This document shows positions 16,701-31,700 of a stretch of 64,000 nucleotides of DNA, one piece after another. The stretch covers positions 31,181,200 through 31,245,199 of the forward strand of contig CM019219.1 in assembly GCA_009741485.1 (NCBI GenBank). Reading direction: 5' to 3'. The translations under genes were made by a program, and so were the position numbers. Position 1 is the first letter of the stretch. Every line of letters starts with the position of its first letter. Under the pieces are notes generated by a model. It saw only the letters and a program-made list of their open reading frames with translations, made no database searches and was not told the DNA's origin. Source of the DNA: Malurus cyaneus samueli (lineage: Eukaryota > Chordata > Aves > Passeriformes > Maluridae).

Positions 16701-19700
16701 AGGAAGGTTGAGAGATGTTGAAAACATGTAATAATAGGAAGCCAAGAAAATTTTGCTCCTTGCTGTTCTATCCTTTCAAGCTCAAGTGTTCTCTGTTTGG
16801 TGCCTTGAAGTGCCTGCGCAAATGACACGGATCATCTTGATCCTTGATAGATTTCCTTGGCTTTTTTACTCTTACTGCCCACATGAAAACTTGAAATAAT
16901 GCTCTGGAAATCTGAAGGACCACTGAGGTGATGGACTCTCAGTTACTGTTTTTTAGGTCTTCAGAGCTGACTGTCTGGACAGCAGAGGGATGCTTTTGAT
17001 GGCATCATCCTGTCTTTGCAGAGGAAAGCAAATGTGTCAGGAATTATAAGTCAAGCAGGGAGTCTGGCAGGTTTTGCAGTGTGTGGTTTGGAGTTTTGAT
17101 TCCTACTGCTTCCTCAGGAGCCTGGGACTAAAAGCAGAGAGCTTCAGGAAAGCACCCAGGTGTTGCTGTATTTCCCTGCAGTGATCACAGGGCAGCAGCG
17201 GAGCGGGGTCATCTCTGCCCGGACGCGGATCGATGTGCTCCTGGACAGCTTCCGCAAGAAGCAGCCCTTCACACACTTCCTGTCCTTCGCTCTCAACCAG
17301 CCTGCCATCCAGGAGAAGTTCCTGCAGTTCAAGGAGGAGGTGCTGGAGAAGTGCTCAAAGGTAGGGATCCACATGAGGATTAGAATGCAGAGTGCTGTTT
17401 CATTTATTGAGAGAGTTCTTTGGCTTTTTTTCCTTGAAGGCCTTATTCTATTTCCTAGGAATGCATTTTTAACAGGCCTTTTACTTAAATTGGTGGATCT
17501 GCTGTGAATTTCTGAGTACTCTTTCTGAAAAGTTAATGATTTATTAATAAATTGTTAGTAAAATATTGTGTTCTCCTTAGAGATTTTTCTAGGTGGGAGG
17601 ATATCTAAGTTTCAAAAGAGGGTTGGGGGTTTGGTTTTTAATAGGAAGGTCATTAAATGATGTAGTGGACCTGTCTACATTTTATATGATTTTTTTAATA
17701 TAACCATGAAACCAGGTACGAATTCACAAATTTGCTGCTGCTTCTGTTTCGCTTTTCTTTTGGCTCCTGGTGGTAAAGGAAGATGAGTGTCATTGCCAGA
17801 GCTGAGCGAGAAATTACTTGGTAGCACATGCCATCCTGCAAATCTCATCACTTCCTTTCTTCTCCAGGAGACTTTATGCTGACAGCACTCCTACTTGCCT
17901 TCAGATCTTGTTTTGGGAGGAGCAGGAAATAGTTAGGCATAGGGAAATAAGGAAAAAAAATGAAGGGAAAGCTCTGTATTCCCTGGTTTATTTTAGTGTG
18001 CTTCTGGTCTGACAGAAGTGGTGTATCAGTGTACAGGGCTGGGCTGAGGAGAGGAAGTGGTGTTATTAAATTGCCGTGTCCTCTGAGCCTGCTGGAGGAC
18101 ATCTCTAGGCAGGAGAGAGGAGTTCTCTTGGTGGCTGTTGCAGGTTGCATTGCAGACACACTGCAGGACTCTGTGGGCTGGTACTCCTCACTTTCACGTC
18201 CATCACTTCTGCTGGTGCCTTGCTAAGGGGAAAATGCAATCGTGCAGATAGCACACTTTAAGAGGTTTCGTTTCTATGTCTTCGTTGCCATGGGTGTGAA
18301 TTATCTGATATCTGGGGAGATAGGAGTTCTTGCGCAAGTTCTCGTGGTCACTTGCTTGTTGGTTGTTTCATCTCCAATAGCACATCTTAGCTGACTTGCA
18401 GTCTTGTCTTTCGTGGCAGTTGAGGTTTAAGGCCCTGTTCTCCTCCTTGCCACTTATTTCCATGACATCTTAGGAGCTTTCTATCACCTGAGGTTAAATA
18501 CAACTGAAATTGGCCAACAGATCTGGGGATTAGCCAGTGCAATGCCAGGAGAACCTTTCCCTCCGGCTAGGAGCATGGTCTTTTCCCATTAGCCAGCAGC
18601 ACTGCCTTTATTAAAGCTCAGCTTGATTAAAGGAATGCCCTGCAGGCAGGGGGATGGAAATACTAGCCTGAGAAGGTGTTGGCTGAGCTAAGGGTGCTGG
18701 ACCTCAGGCTGGCATCGGTGGTGGCCTGGCTCCCTCTGTTGGTTTCTAGTTCCAGTCCTTGTGTGGGTCACATCAAAGGAACAGATAGAAGCAGCTCATT
18801 GAGTGGCTGGTGACCTGCATGGGGCTCTGTAGGGGCTGCTCATGCCATTGGCTGCTGCTTTCAGTCTGATGTTTCTCTTGCCCTTTATCCCCTTCTGCCT
18901 GGGCTTAGAGCTGCCACAGTCCTTGGACTTGGTCTTCCTGGAGATCTGGCCCTGCTCTGTGTCAAGTCTTGGCAACCTGGACCCAGTGTATTTGATCCTC
19001 CTCCTCTTCTAGCTGTCTGCTTGTAGGTCCCATGGATCTCTCTTGTCCCACCCTATGGTCCTGCCTGCTGCAGTAACCTCAGTGTCTAGCCCATATCTCT
19101 TGCTGCGTTCTGGCTTCTGGGCTGCCTTGCTGTCAGGTGAGTCCTTACAGTGTTACATTGCTGAGATGCAGGTAATGCCCTTGTTTCTGCTCTCTTCTGG
19201 TGTTTTTAATCCTGCAGCACAAAAAACTCACACAGGACCAGCCCTTCTCCCTGCAGAGCCCTCATTTTTCCTGCCTCCTGGGTGGATTGCAGCTCTGCAG
19301 CCCTCCATTGGCTCAGCCTCTGCTGGTGATCTTACTTGCTCTCCAAACCCCCCCTGATCTTGTCTGTCACACTGTTCCTCTCTTGCTCACTCTTAAATGT
19401 CAGTTTGCATCTCTGGGGAGACGGGGAGTGTCTGCCATCCTCTGAGAAAGAAACATGTTCCCAGACTTTGTGCTTTCCCCAAGTGTTGTCAGTCACATTT
19501 GGAAGGAGCAGCCTAGGAACGTCTGCAAACCTTCACATGCTCCTTGTCTCAGAAAACTGCAGCAATCCAGCCTTAGTCATAGAAGTGCTGAGACCAGGCT
19601 GGTCATGTTCATCTTTCCTCCTCCTTCCTGACCTTGTGGCTGTCCTGCAATTTTTGTTCTGTGTCTGAACAGCGCTGAGTCCCGTAAGGGCCTGAAATGT

Positions 19701-22700
19701 TCCTGGCACTGCTTACATCAGCTCTAGAGTTTCAATTTTCAGTTTGAAATGTAGAACTCAGTCAGTAACAGATATTCAGGGGGTTGCATATGTGTAGCCT
19801 AGGAATATATAGTGCTTTATTTTTCTGTCCTTCCTTCTGATATTAGCAATAGGGTTTCTAGATATATTTATTGCTTCCTGTTAGTTGGAGGAGCACATTG
19901 CAGCCCCGTGCGTCTCTCAATCATTTCTCCAGCCGGTAATGCCACTCTAATACCACTTTATCTCACAGCAGGGTCTGCTAGAAAGCACATCAGTAATGAA
20001 AAACAGTAATTCAAAACTGTGCCGTGCAGAGCAATAAGAGAGCTTATAGATTTGTCCAAAGCAATGGGATTTCTCTGGATACTTGAGGAAATCTGAATAG
20101 GTTTCAGTGTCAGAAATGGAGCATTTCTCTTCCTGGTACAAAACATCGCAGAACTGGGTAAACTCCAACCTTTGAATAAGGGATAATAATGGTAAGGAAG
20201 GGAAAGGACCAGGTGTGTGTATGTGTGTGTGTGTATGATTTCTTCTGGCCATTGAGCATTTGTGAGGGACTCTGTTTCTCTCTGAAGCAGTTACCATGAC
20301 AACCATTCATTTATATTTTATAGCATTATGTCGGTGGGTATGTGCTTTCTAAGTTTTTTGTGTGTGTGTCTTTAAAACCTTTCAGAAAATAAACATTGTG
20401 CTGAAATACAGAACACTTCAGGTGTTGTTCATGCTGTACATTCAGGGCTGCCAGGCAAATGAAGCAGGGCTAAGGGGAGGCTCTTTTAGGTAATTTAATA
20501 TAATTATGGAGAGGTGGCTCACCTGGACAGGCTCATCACTGATGTGGTGCAGTGGGAGGTCCGGACGACGGGATGACCTTGGAAGTCTCCTTGCACAATC
20601 ATGTAGGTGTCAGAGGGAGGCGAACTGAGATGTCTGTCTGAGCATGCAGGTGGAAAAGAGAAGAGACTTGCAGTAACATTGCTGTGAAAAATCACAGTTG
20701 GGTCTTTGAGAGCTGTGCAAATGCAGTGTTTGCAGGCTGAACAGGCTGTAGATGTAGCAGAGAAAAGAAACATGATTGCTGTAAATATTAAGCATTGTTA
20801 ATGAGGTATTATATCTCAGAGTGGAAGGGACAAAGTGGGAGGGTTTTTTGAGCCTGTAGCTCTTCAGCCAGTCCTGTGCAAATGCTGTTTTCCTGACTTG
20901 CTCCTTTGTTTGTGGAGCAGGGTGGCAGAGGGCATGTAGCTGGCATGCAGTATCCTGCTCTTAAGGGAAAAAAAACCCAAACAACATAAAGTTGTCTTCT
21001 AACATTGGAAACCCTTAAAACTGTAGAGAGGGCACACCCAGGGCAGAAGAGCTAAGGGGCTTGATCCTTTGCCTTGCCATGTAGAAGGGCTGAAGTATGT
21101 TTTGGTTTATGGTTTCCCTACTATAGGGTGTTAGGTTTGGGGCAACAGCACGCTTTTGCAAAGAGTGGAAGATCCCAGATAAAACCCTTTCTGTGTTCCT
21201 TCTAAAGAAGGAGAGCAGAAGTCTTTAGTAGTAGGAGGGAGGAAAAATGACTGAGTGGAAACAAGTTAGGTTTTTTTGACTGTGACAGGGCAGTGTGTCA
21301 GGGAGAGGCATAAGCTAAAAAGGGCAGTCATCACATAAGGATGGTGCATAAAGGGATTATTCTTCCTCCCTCTCAGTACATCCTTGAAGAGCCCAAGTTT
21401 GAACAGTAAATTTTTAGAGACAATAGGGCAGGTTCCAGTGAGGCAACTCAGCCCTGCTGATGTCATGTCATAATCTGGGATTAGAATAAGTGGGTTCCAG
21501 CCTTTTTGTATCCTGGTGAGCAGTATCCAGCCAGGAAAGGCTGCTGAGACTCCCTCAGGAACGTTGGCTGTTCCAGGGAGTGCTACCTCTGACGCAGCAT
21601 CTATNAATAAGTGTGTTCCAGCCTTTTTGCATCCTGGTGAGCAGTATCCAGCCAGGAAAGGCTGCTGAGACTCCCTCAGGAACGTTGGCTGTTCCAGGGA
21701 GTGCTACCTCTGACGCAGCATCTATTTTATGTGTGGGAGAAGTGGGATCTGCCAGCCTGTGAAAGAGTAGGGAGTGTAAGCAGGGTTTTTAGGAGCTGCC
21801 TGAAATACTAGGGAGTAAACCAGGAAGATTATCTAGGTCTTGGCCTGCTCGCTGTGCACTGCTCTTGCCTGCTAAACTCCCCAGCAGCAGTAGTGGGGTT
21901 TGTGGAGGTGATGTGCCATCGTTTGTCAGCTCTCAGCCCACACTCAGGTGTTGAAAACTTCAGGGGAAAATGCTGCTTTTGAGGCAGGGTCATGTTTACA
22001 GCACAAATCGTGCTGGGGCAGCAAATGAGGGCAGGGCTTTGGTTTGCTGAATGGCTTTGTTACTGTACCTCATCTGTGTGCCCTGTGGGAGTGACATCAG
22101 CTGGTTGTTCAAGGCAAGGTTAAATCAAACCTTCTCCCAGTTTCTGTTACCCAAGCTGTTGTTTTGTGATGGGCCAAATGTTCTCTGACTGTGGATATCA
22201 CTGGACAAAAAAGGCTGATGGAGAGAAATCATGCCCTGTCATGCATGTGAACAGCAGGATGAATTAAAGGAAGCCACAAAGCTTTTACTGCAGAGAGGGG
22301 AAAGTGATGAGAATTGAGATGGGGCCATCTCTGGTTTTTACCAGGCTGTGGCTGCTGGAGCAAGCTCCAGGCCTCTGTTTTGCAGCCTGGCTTGTCCCTA
22401 GTCCAGCCCATAAGCTGTACTGTAAAGAAGGGTCTGGATGTGGTCATTAGGCATGAAAACCGCTGAGTGGGATGTGGGACATTAAACTCTTGACAGGCTG
22501 AGATACTGCAGCATTTAAACATCTGAAAGGTTTTATTTCAAATTGTGGAGCACAGTAGAAACTTCAAAGCTGTTCTCAGCTGGTGCACTCTTTTCAGGCA
22601 GAGAAAGGCTTCCATGGTCTGGTATGTTGGCTTCTTCTGGAGTTAAAATTGGAGGTGATTTAATGCACTGATGGGAAATGGCCACTAAGTGGAAATAATT

Positions 22701-25700
22701 GTTTTAATATGGGCGTGTTAATCATCCTTGAGGTATTTTTATAAGTATCCTAGAACAATAGAGCTTGTTTCTTAAAGCTGAATGTAACCAGTGCTCCACC
22801 TGGGAACAGTTCCTCTCCAGCAGCAATGCACAGCTCTTCTTATAAAGGGAATTTAAACTTAATTCATCTTGGCAAACTAGGGCACATGGGAAGAAGAAAA
22901 ATATAATTATTAGGGCTGGTATTAGCTGTGCTTGTGTTGTAAGGTGCAACGTGTGTTTGGACAGGATTTAGAGACCATTTAGAGCTTGTCACTACAGCTG
23001 GTCCTGGCTTTACTGCACAAGAAATGGACTTAAGTTTTAAGTCTGAACTGGCTTGTGCTGAGTTCATTGCTGGTAGCAGCTGCTGCCGCGTTGATGGCTG
23101 TGGAAATCTCCCAAAAAAACACTGTACGAATGAGTGTTGCAGGTCCTGGGTCCCAAGTTACACCCTGCTCGAATGAGCTTTGGGACTGCTGTTCAGCAGC
23201 TCTGATGGAAAAGCAGGCAGGAAGCTGTGCTGGGACTGCACCTCACCTGCCAGGCTAAGCTTCTTTCCTCACAAAGCTGGGAAATTCTCAGTTTCGAGTC
23301 ATTACCAACCTGACCAGAGATAAAAAGATTGATGCCAGTAACTTAATACCTGTTTTCTGTTGTATTTATCTCTGTGGTGGAGCAGAGTATGCATGGATGC
23401 GGTGAGACACTTATATGTGATGGATTGATTTGTAGGATCATGGAGTCAGCAGCAGCCTGTTCCAGAACCCTGCAAAGCTTCACCTGACTCTTGGGACACT
23501 GGTGCTCCTGAACGAACAAGAGATCCAGAAAGCGTGTGACCTCCTCCAGCAATGCAAAGAGGACTTTGTGGAGTAAGTGGTGGCAAAAAGGGATGTTGTA
23601 ACCAAGGCCTTGAGTGAGGGAGAGTAGTAAAGGGAAAAGCAGCTCAGTAGTCTCCCTCAACTCTGGAAACTGAGGAAAAGGCTGAAGTGTTTCAAATGGC
23701 ACAGTAGAAATCGCTAAGCAGCCACAGAGAGTCTTACAGTGTCTATAGCTCAGCTCAAGCCCTCAGCATTCCCTGAAAACCTGCTGTGCTCACTTCTCTT
23801 CCTCACGTGTGTTCTCATTCTATGTCCCATGAGCAGTTTTTGCCGCTGTCCCCTGCCTGCTGCAGTGGGAGGGCTAAGCTCCCTTACCTTTGCACACTGC
23901 CTGCAGTGGACTCTGGCTCTGGAACTTCCCTTCTGCCTCAGAGCAGATGCTGAGGTGTCCTTGACACTCATTTCTGGATGAAGAGAGCTGTGTGCAGGGA
24001 AGCCAGCAGGAGCCTTGTGAATAATCAGCCTGAAACGTGCTGCTCTGGGAGCACGGCTTCCAAGCTGCCTGTTAACACTGAGCTGCAGATGTTGGGGCTT
24101 TAGCTGCAAATGTGGTCCAGTGACACCATAATTAGCTTATCTCTGTTCAGCTTAGACATTGAGGATGGCCTGAGGGAGTGGTTTATTTATTTATTTATTT
24201 CTGCAAAGCCTTTGCATACAAAGCACGGATCCTTTGCATTCATTTATTTGCTGCATCGGTGCATGAAGAATTGGCCATGCTGTGCCAGCTAAAATCTGTG
24301 GGAATTAATGCATGGCCAGAATTCATACCTCTGCTTTTAAAAGGATGGCTCCAGTTCAGCTGTTGAACAGAAATGCAAGTGTGTTTCCAGGGGGAGGCTC
24401 TGACTGCAATATTTGAAAAGTGCCAGCTTCCTCATAAGTGGATTGAGCTGAGGCTGAGAAAATCATTGCTCCCTATTTCCTTTAGGGAAGGGGGAATCAA
24501 CACTTGGAGGTAACTTTTAGGTTATTTCCCCTGCCACACCCAAATAAATATACTTGGAAAATTAATTTAGGCTCCCTTCCACCCACATAAACCTTCATTA
24601 AACTTTATTTCCTTTTCTAAAGTGTAGGCAGTGGCCTGTGATGGTCGCTGTGACCTTTTTGACCCTTTTTTAGAATACATGACCTTTAGTGCTGTTAGTG
24701 TGATGTCCACAATAGTACATTTGTGCTGTTTTCCTTCCAGTAACTATAGTGGGAACGGAAATCATGCTCTGCTGATTTCACTTGGGAATCTTTGCTGAGA
24801 ACCTCAAAAGCTGAACAGAAGTGAGCAAGGTCAGAGCAAAGTCACACTCACCTTGTTAACTCATATTTGTTACATCTGCACACCCATACACTCTCTGTTC
24901 TTTCCAGAAGGCCTCGGTGTTAAACGAGGCATCACTTGCCGGGAGTGCTTGCTGCAGCACTGGGATGCTCTGCTGGGAAAGGCAAGGAGGCGGCGTGTTG
25001 GGAAGCAGATACACTCCACAGAGTGTTTGCAGGTGTGGGAGTGCATATTATATCCTGCACCAAGAACTGGAGCTGATTTTAACCAGCTCTGTTTACTGGT
25101 GGATGTTGCATCCCGAGCTGTGTTCTGTATCGAGTACCTTTCCCAGTGAAAATCAGAGACCTGGAGACTTCATGGTTGCTCTTTTCACAGGGAGGCAAGA
25201 GCCTCTCTGGAGTGAGAACTTGTACCATTTGCCTCTGCTGGGTTTTCTGACATGTGGATGGAGATCTCCATGCTGAGGTGGCCTGTGAGCACTGGCAAGT
25301 TGCAGTTAATGTGTGTCTGAAACACTGAATATATGAATTTAAGTTATTTTACTACTTGGGGGGTTAAGGTAATAGTGGCTGTAGTGTTTTGAGCTTTAGG
25401 AATTAGGGATATTTTTTGAGTTTTGGTTTCTTTAGTGCAAACAAGCTGAAAAATAGGGGAAAGGAAAGAACTCATCAGTGTGGTTCACTGCCCTATATGT
25501 TCTGTATGACATTTACGTCCCACTTAACCTCAAATTTGTCTAGCTACAGCAAAGTAAGTATCTGATATTTCTTTAGTAAACCCAAATACTTGGTGAGCAC
25601 TATGTGTTGCATTTCAAGAGTGGGTGTGATGTTTTGTTTTTTAACATGAGGGATTTCTTGGGTTTTAGCCAAATTACTGGAGGCCAGCCCCTGACTGTGG

Positions 25701-28700
25701 AGGTAGCAGGAATAGAGTACATGAATGATGACCCTGCCATGACGGATGTCCTTTATGCCAAAGTCCACATGAAGGATGGCTCAAACAGGTGAGTTCCCCT
25801 TGCTGCTATCTTTCATTCCTCCACAGAGTGCCGGGGAAACCCTCTGGAGCTGATGGGTTCTGCTGGCAGTCCTCAGGCCAGCAGTCAGGAAGATGAAATC
25901 ATCCTTGCTTCCTAAACCGGTTAAGGCAGTGATGTGTTTGCTCTTTAAATCAGTCACTGGTGTTGCAGCTGAAAGATGTCATTTGCTCCTGCAGCAGTCT
26001 GTCAGGGTGAATAATGGAGTCACGGCTCGCACGGAGATCAGATGGTCAAGGAGATACTCCTGAGATGACTTAGAAGGCAGGATGATTTGGCCTCTACTGT
26101 CTAGTTCCCAACCTGCAATCCAGATTAATCTGGACAGCCTGGTGTATTCTGCAGCACTTAATTATTCTTAAAACCCTGTTAGCCTAGAAGGTCCTCAGAA
26201 GAGCATGACCTGATTACAGAGTTGGTTTGTGTGTCTGTAGCAGCCTGGAATAGGCGCTGGGTGTGAAATGTCTTTTGGAGCTGCTACTGTGAAATCTTGA
26301 TGCCTGAGTGGTGTCAGCTCGAGTGTTTGTGCTGTTCACCTCCATGGCCGATGGCTTTAGCTCTACAGAAAGCACTGCCCAGGATGTGGCAGTGTCTGGA
26401 CAACCTTCCTCTGTCTCATTTTTGATGAGTTCATCACCAGTGGCAACACAATCCTTTCTCTTGGTGCTTTCTAAAAGACTGAGGAAACACAGTTAGGGCT
26501 TGGAACACTCTGGTCTAGTGGAAGGTGTCTCTGCCCATGGCAGGGTTCGGAACCAGATGATCTTTAACACCTCTTCTAACCCAAACCATTGCACATTCTT
26601 TGATTAACGTAAGAGCTTTTGTACTCTGTGCTGCTGGTTGCCAGAAATAGAGAAGGAGAGTAGCCAAAAGAGCTCTACCTCCTGTCTCTGAGTCTCAGCC
26701 TTCTCTTTTCCTGACAGCACTGCCCTTTTGTTGTCTGTTCCTATTGCTAGAGGACAGCAGGAGCTAGCAGAGGAGCATGGAGCAGTGCAGCTGGAGGAGG
26801 GAGGCTGTGAGCAGGGACTGGCTCAGGGAAGAAGGGATATGTTCTGGCACATCCTTTTCCTGAGGGCTGAGGAGACTGGGCGAGGGGCCCTGCTTATAAC
26901 CACACTTCAGAGGCTATGTTGAAGTAAGAGATCGGAAATGGGATAAGGAAATGAGCGGGAAAATGAAAAATGTAAGAACTGCTTGGAGGCAGTGAGAATT
27001 GAAATATTTTCCTTTTCTTGGCTCTTCCACTTTGAAGTCTGTCCTACCCCTGAAAGAGGTGAGATAAAAACAAATGGGGCAGGTGGAGAGCCAGGGCAAG
27101 GCAGAGATCAGCCGGGAGACAGAGCAGGAGGAGAAAGAGGGCAGAAGCACTTAGAAAGATGAGCTGGAGACAGACATTGGATGACCCAAATGCCCTTCAG
27201 TGGGTTTGTTGTAGAGTGCATCTAAAATATCAGCTCTTTGAGCTGAGGTCTGGGTCTCTTCTCCTGAGTCACAGAGTTCTGGCTCTCTCTGAGATGCAGT
27301 GCTTGCCAGCCTGGTTGCATCTGAAAGTCAGTCTGCAGCCTGAGGAGCTGGGAGAGGAATCCTGTAGAGTGTGAGCAGGGCCTAAATTGACAGTGATGTC
27401 CGCCTGCCTCTGGGGACAGCTGGAATTTTTGGTACTTGTTCTGTGCTCTGTTCAGATGCCAGCTGTATCACTTGTTCTGAGACCCCACTTATGCATAATG
27501 CTGGAGAAATGTGCATCGGGGGTGGCAGAGAGAGCTGCTTTGGGCAAAGGAGAGAAGTGAGGGCTTCAAACACCCCGGGGAAAGGATTGATGTCTCCACT
27601 GTCCTTCACAAAGATCTGTTAGCTGAGGTTTTGACCAAACCCAGACCTTGTGCTTTGCATGGCACCTGGAGATTGCCAGGTTTCTATTCCTCAACACCTT
27701 TTGCGTAGCAGCAGGGTCAGAGAGGGCCAAGTGGTTTGAAGGTTCAATCTTTGGCCCAGACTGGGCAAATTAATTCACAGAATCATAGAATAGGCTGAGT
27801 TGAAAGGGACCCATCAGGTTCATTGAGTCCAACTCGTGGCCCTGCCCAGGATACCCCAACAACACCACTGTGTCCCTGAGAGTGTTGAAATGCTCCTGGA
27901 GCTCTGGCAGCCTTGAGGCCATGACCACTCCCTGGGGAGCTGGGTTGCAGTGCCCAGCCATCCTCTGGGTGAAGCACCTTCTTGTGATATCACTCATCTG
28001 GCACTTCTCCCTTTACATAGTTTCTTAGCTATTAGCAAGTATCCAGAAAAATATCTAGCTTTGCAGAGTGGGGAAAAAAGGTGTTTTTGGGTTGATGGAA
28101 AGGAGCTTTTGCTTCCTTTGAGATTCCAGGAGGCACTGTGTTGGACTAGCAGTGATTATAAAAAGGGGACAAATGGTGATCTCTCCAGAAAATCCTGCTT
28201 TGTTTTCTGGCCTGTGACACACATCATTGCTGAACAGCTCCTTGAACTTCTTGCCTGCTGAAACCTGCTGTGCCTTGCTCAGGGAAATGGGAAAGAGCTG
28301 CAAGGCCAATACTAGAGGAGAGTAGCAGGCGTGTGGCTTCCTGTGCTGGATCAGACTGCTGCAGCCTGTGCTGGAGAGAGGTGTGTGCCTTCCTGTCTCA
28401 TGCAAGATGTCCTGTCAGCTCTGTGTAGTTCCTGGCATGGCTGAGGGGTGGAGTTCCTTCCTGATCTTTGGATGATCTTGATCAGCTTAAGCTGTAAAGC
28501 AAGAGATTTGATTTATCCTGACTTAGCTTGCATAACTGCAGACAGAATTAGGGGTTGGCAAGCCCTTCTGCACATATAATGGTGCTGACTGAAAGAGGGA
28601 TCATGCTCTGATGCCTCCCACATGGCAAATAATTTCCATTATAATTCATTCTAATTTGTTTTATTTCCTTGATTAACTTTATAACATAATAAAGCACCAT

Positions 28701-31700
28701 TTTCACTTGAGCTATTCTCTGTTAATTTGTTTTAGTATTGTCTGTAATGATATTCATTTAATCTTTGTCATTGCTAATTTTAAAAATCACTGAAGTAAAG
28801 CCAGAAAATGGTAAAAAGCCGTGACAATTGGTAGTCTGAGAGTCTTGAAATGGTCACATTGGGGCTGGCAGCCTGTGAGGGGCAGTCCAAAGCCAGCAGC
28901 AGGGTCAGAGCTGGCATCCAGAGCATGGCAGTCCTGGGCTCTGGGGACCAGCCACCCTGTGCCACAGCTGAGACACCAGTGAGGTGGCACTTCGTGGAGC
29001 AGAAAGCTGGCTAACCCCTGGGACGTGCTGGGAGAAGCTCAGATTCTTCTGCATGGATTTAATACCCTCTGGCTTTGTTTTGGAGATGGGAAGCTCTTGT
29101 TCTGGCACATCCTTGCTGCTTTTGGTAAGAATCAAGCACTGCAGAAATTTTTGGGAGACAGCAGCAGCCTGGAAGTTCCTTCAGCTCCTTAGACATGAGT
29201 GCATTGCTCTGATCCCTGCTCCTGCTGCCTGTCCTAGGATGGGTCTGCCCTCAGATCCTGGCAGCCACAGCTATTTTCATCCCTGACCGAGGCCACACAG
29301 AACAATGGGAATAAGTCCTTGGATTTTACTTGCTCAGTAGCTCCAAAGCTGGAGTGTTCACGGGGATGTGCTGACTGGGTTTGTGCCCCCTGTCTCCACT
29401 CCCAGGGACTGGGGTGCTTATCTGGGACAGAGAGGATCCAGGCTCCAGCCGTCCCTGAGCAGAAGCTCTGGGAGTCAAGGTGCCTAAGCCCCTGCGGGTG
29501 TGCAGATTTTAGCATTTGCAAGGAGAGTCACATTGTGTTTCCTGGCAGTAGAAAGATGCATCCTTCAGCTCCCAGTAACATCTGTCACTGTGAACGAGCT
29601 CTCTGCTGTGCTAAATCTGCCCTTCCTCATGGAATATTTGCAGCAGAAGCGATCACAGAGAAAGCTTTGTGCAGCAGTCAGAACTTTTTGCATTAGAGCT
29701 GAATCCTGATGGCTCTGCTTGCTTTCCATCAGGGACTAGCTCCCTTTCCTATGTGCGTGCAGAGACTTCATTTCACACTTGCTGCCCTCCTGGCTAAAAA
29801 GCCACAAGCTGGTGATGCACAGGCTTCTTGTTTTACATTGCCCTTTTCTTTCTCTTTCTGCCTTCCCAGACTGCAGATGGTCGCTGATCAGCTGGTGGAG
29901 CGGTTTGTGGCCTCTGGCCTGATGCTTAAAGAATGGGATAGGGTGAAGCTGCATGCCACAGTCATGAACACTCTCTTCAGGAAAGATCCCAGTATGTACA
30001 GATCGTTCATCCTTGCTGATAAATGCATTTAAAGTAATTCCACTGCTCAGCAAATGCTTTTGTTGTTTGATTTTTCAATGCGGTTTTTCTTACTCTCAGG
30101 AATACCTACAGGGCTGGGGGAAGATGTCTGCAGATAAAACCCAGAAGAAAGTAAAAAAGCAATTAACAGAGTCATAGATTCAAAACCTTGTCCCAATAGC
30201 ACTTATAGTATCTGGTCTAGGGAAAAATATGTTCAAGTAGAATCATAGAATATCCAGATTTGGAAGGGACCCACAAGGATCATTGAGTCCAACTCCTGGC
30301 CCTGCACAGACACCCGAAAAATCCCACCCTGTGCCTGAGAGTGTTGTCCAAATGCTTCTGGAGCTCTGGCAGCCTTGGGGCCATGACCAGTGCCTTGGAG
30401 AGCCTGTTGCAGTGCACGACCACCCTCTGATGGAAGAACCTTTATCCAATATCCAACCTCCCCTGGCACAGCTCCAGCCATTCCCTTGGGTCCTGTCCCT
30501 AGTCACAGAGAGCAGAGATCAGAGCTGTCTCTGCACTGCCCCTCATGAGGAAGCTGCAGACCCTGATGAGGTCTCTGCTCTGTCTCCTTCAGCAAGCTCC
30601 TGAGTAGAGCAAGTGACCTCAGTTGCTCCTCATGGAGGGACATCTTGGATTCCCTGGCCCCAGTTTTAAATTGAAACTGGTAACAACTCCATGTGTTGTA
30701 CTGACCTTTATGCAAGATGAAAACATAATCCTCTTTGGTCAATTTAAAGATTGCCCATTGCTTTAGGAAAGTTGTCTTTCTCCTTTCCAGTGTCTCCCCA
30801 TTGTCTTTCTCCTTAAATCAGATGCAGACAGCTGCGAGGCTGAATGTGAGCTATTCTTGAGTGCATGGCGTCTGCTGTCTGCCAAAAGATTGTCTGCTCT
30901 GGCTGTCTGTAGCATCATTCTGATCACATTACTTTATAAAGCAGCCCTAAAAGCATTGTGTTTGGGGAGGGGCAGCATGTCACAGCCTGCTTCTCCATGT
31001 GCAAACGTGTGTGCTCTGGCACTGTGGCCCCTGTGCACTGCAATAGGTTGTGTCAAGAATTCTTTAACTGTTGCCTCTCTGAATCTCTACGTGGACAGTG
31101 ATAACAGCAGGGATTTGTGTCATGATTTTCTGGGCAGGTTTTGGGTCTGACTGCTGCTGAAGTCAAACAAGCACACTCAGGATGTAGAAACCCTGTAAAG
31201 ATGGGGTTCAGCTCTAAAAACTGGGCCCTGAAAATGTGAGCCCAGAGTGCTGATGTGGCTCTCTGTGAGGGGAGGCACATGGGCAGCTAGTCTGGCACCC
31301 TGAGTCTGCATTCTGCACAACCCCATGAGGCATGCGAGGCATTCAGACACAATGGGGAGAGCATTCCGCCAGCATTCCGCAGGCAGCAATAGAAGTCGCT
31401 TTGTATTCCATACAGGATTTGAATAGCAAGCTGGATGTGAGGGGGACTTCATAGTTAATGATGGAGATGAAAAAGAAATACTGAATATATTCACCGAGTG
31501 AGGCAGAGGTCCTGTGGAAAGAGCAGATCATGTACTTGGGGATTATATAAAAACTCAAACATGCTCTGGGGAAATGGATCTCAGATGTAGGTTTTTGGCA
31601 GTTGCTGTAGGCCTAGTTTGCTATTCTGAATGTCTCTGTGTGTGTGTGGCTGCCTGCCCACCCTGCAGGAGCATCCACAGCACACGGATGGTGCATGCAG

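Larger units (their letters stand above)
15984..23435. other. ASCC1 introns 15984-17181 and 17361-23435
   Basis: Apart from exon 17182-17360 I see no second gene. The larger intron holds a (GT)n tract and a 120-bp duplication around a single N (listed separately). Open frames here are short and lack recognisable domains. Confidence 0.7.
23573..29869. other. ASCC1 introns 23573-25668 and 25789-29869
   Basis: Apart from exon 25669-25788, these introns hold CR1 fragments (listed) and a TTTA microsatellite at about 24182-24200. The AT-rich stretch 28620-28800 holds no repeat or exon that I recognise. Confidence 0.65.
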
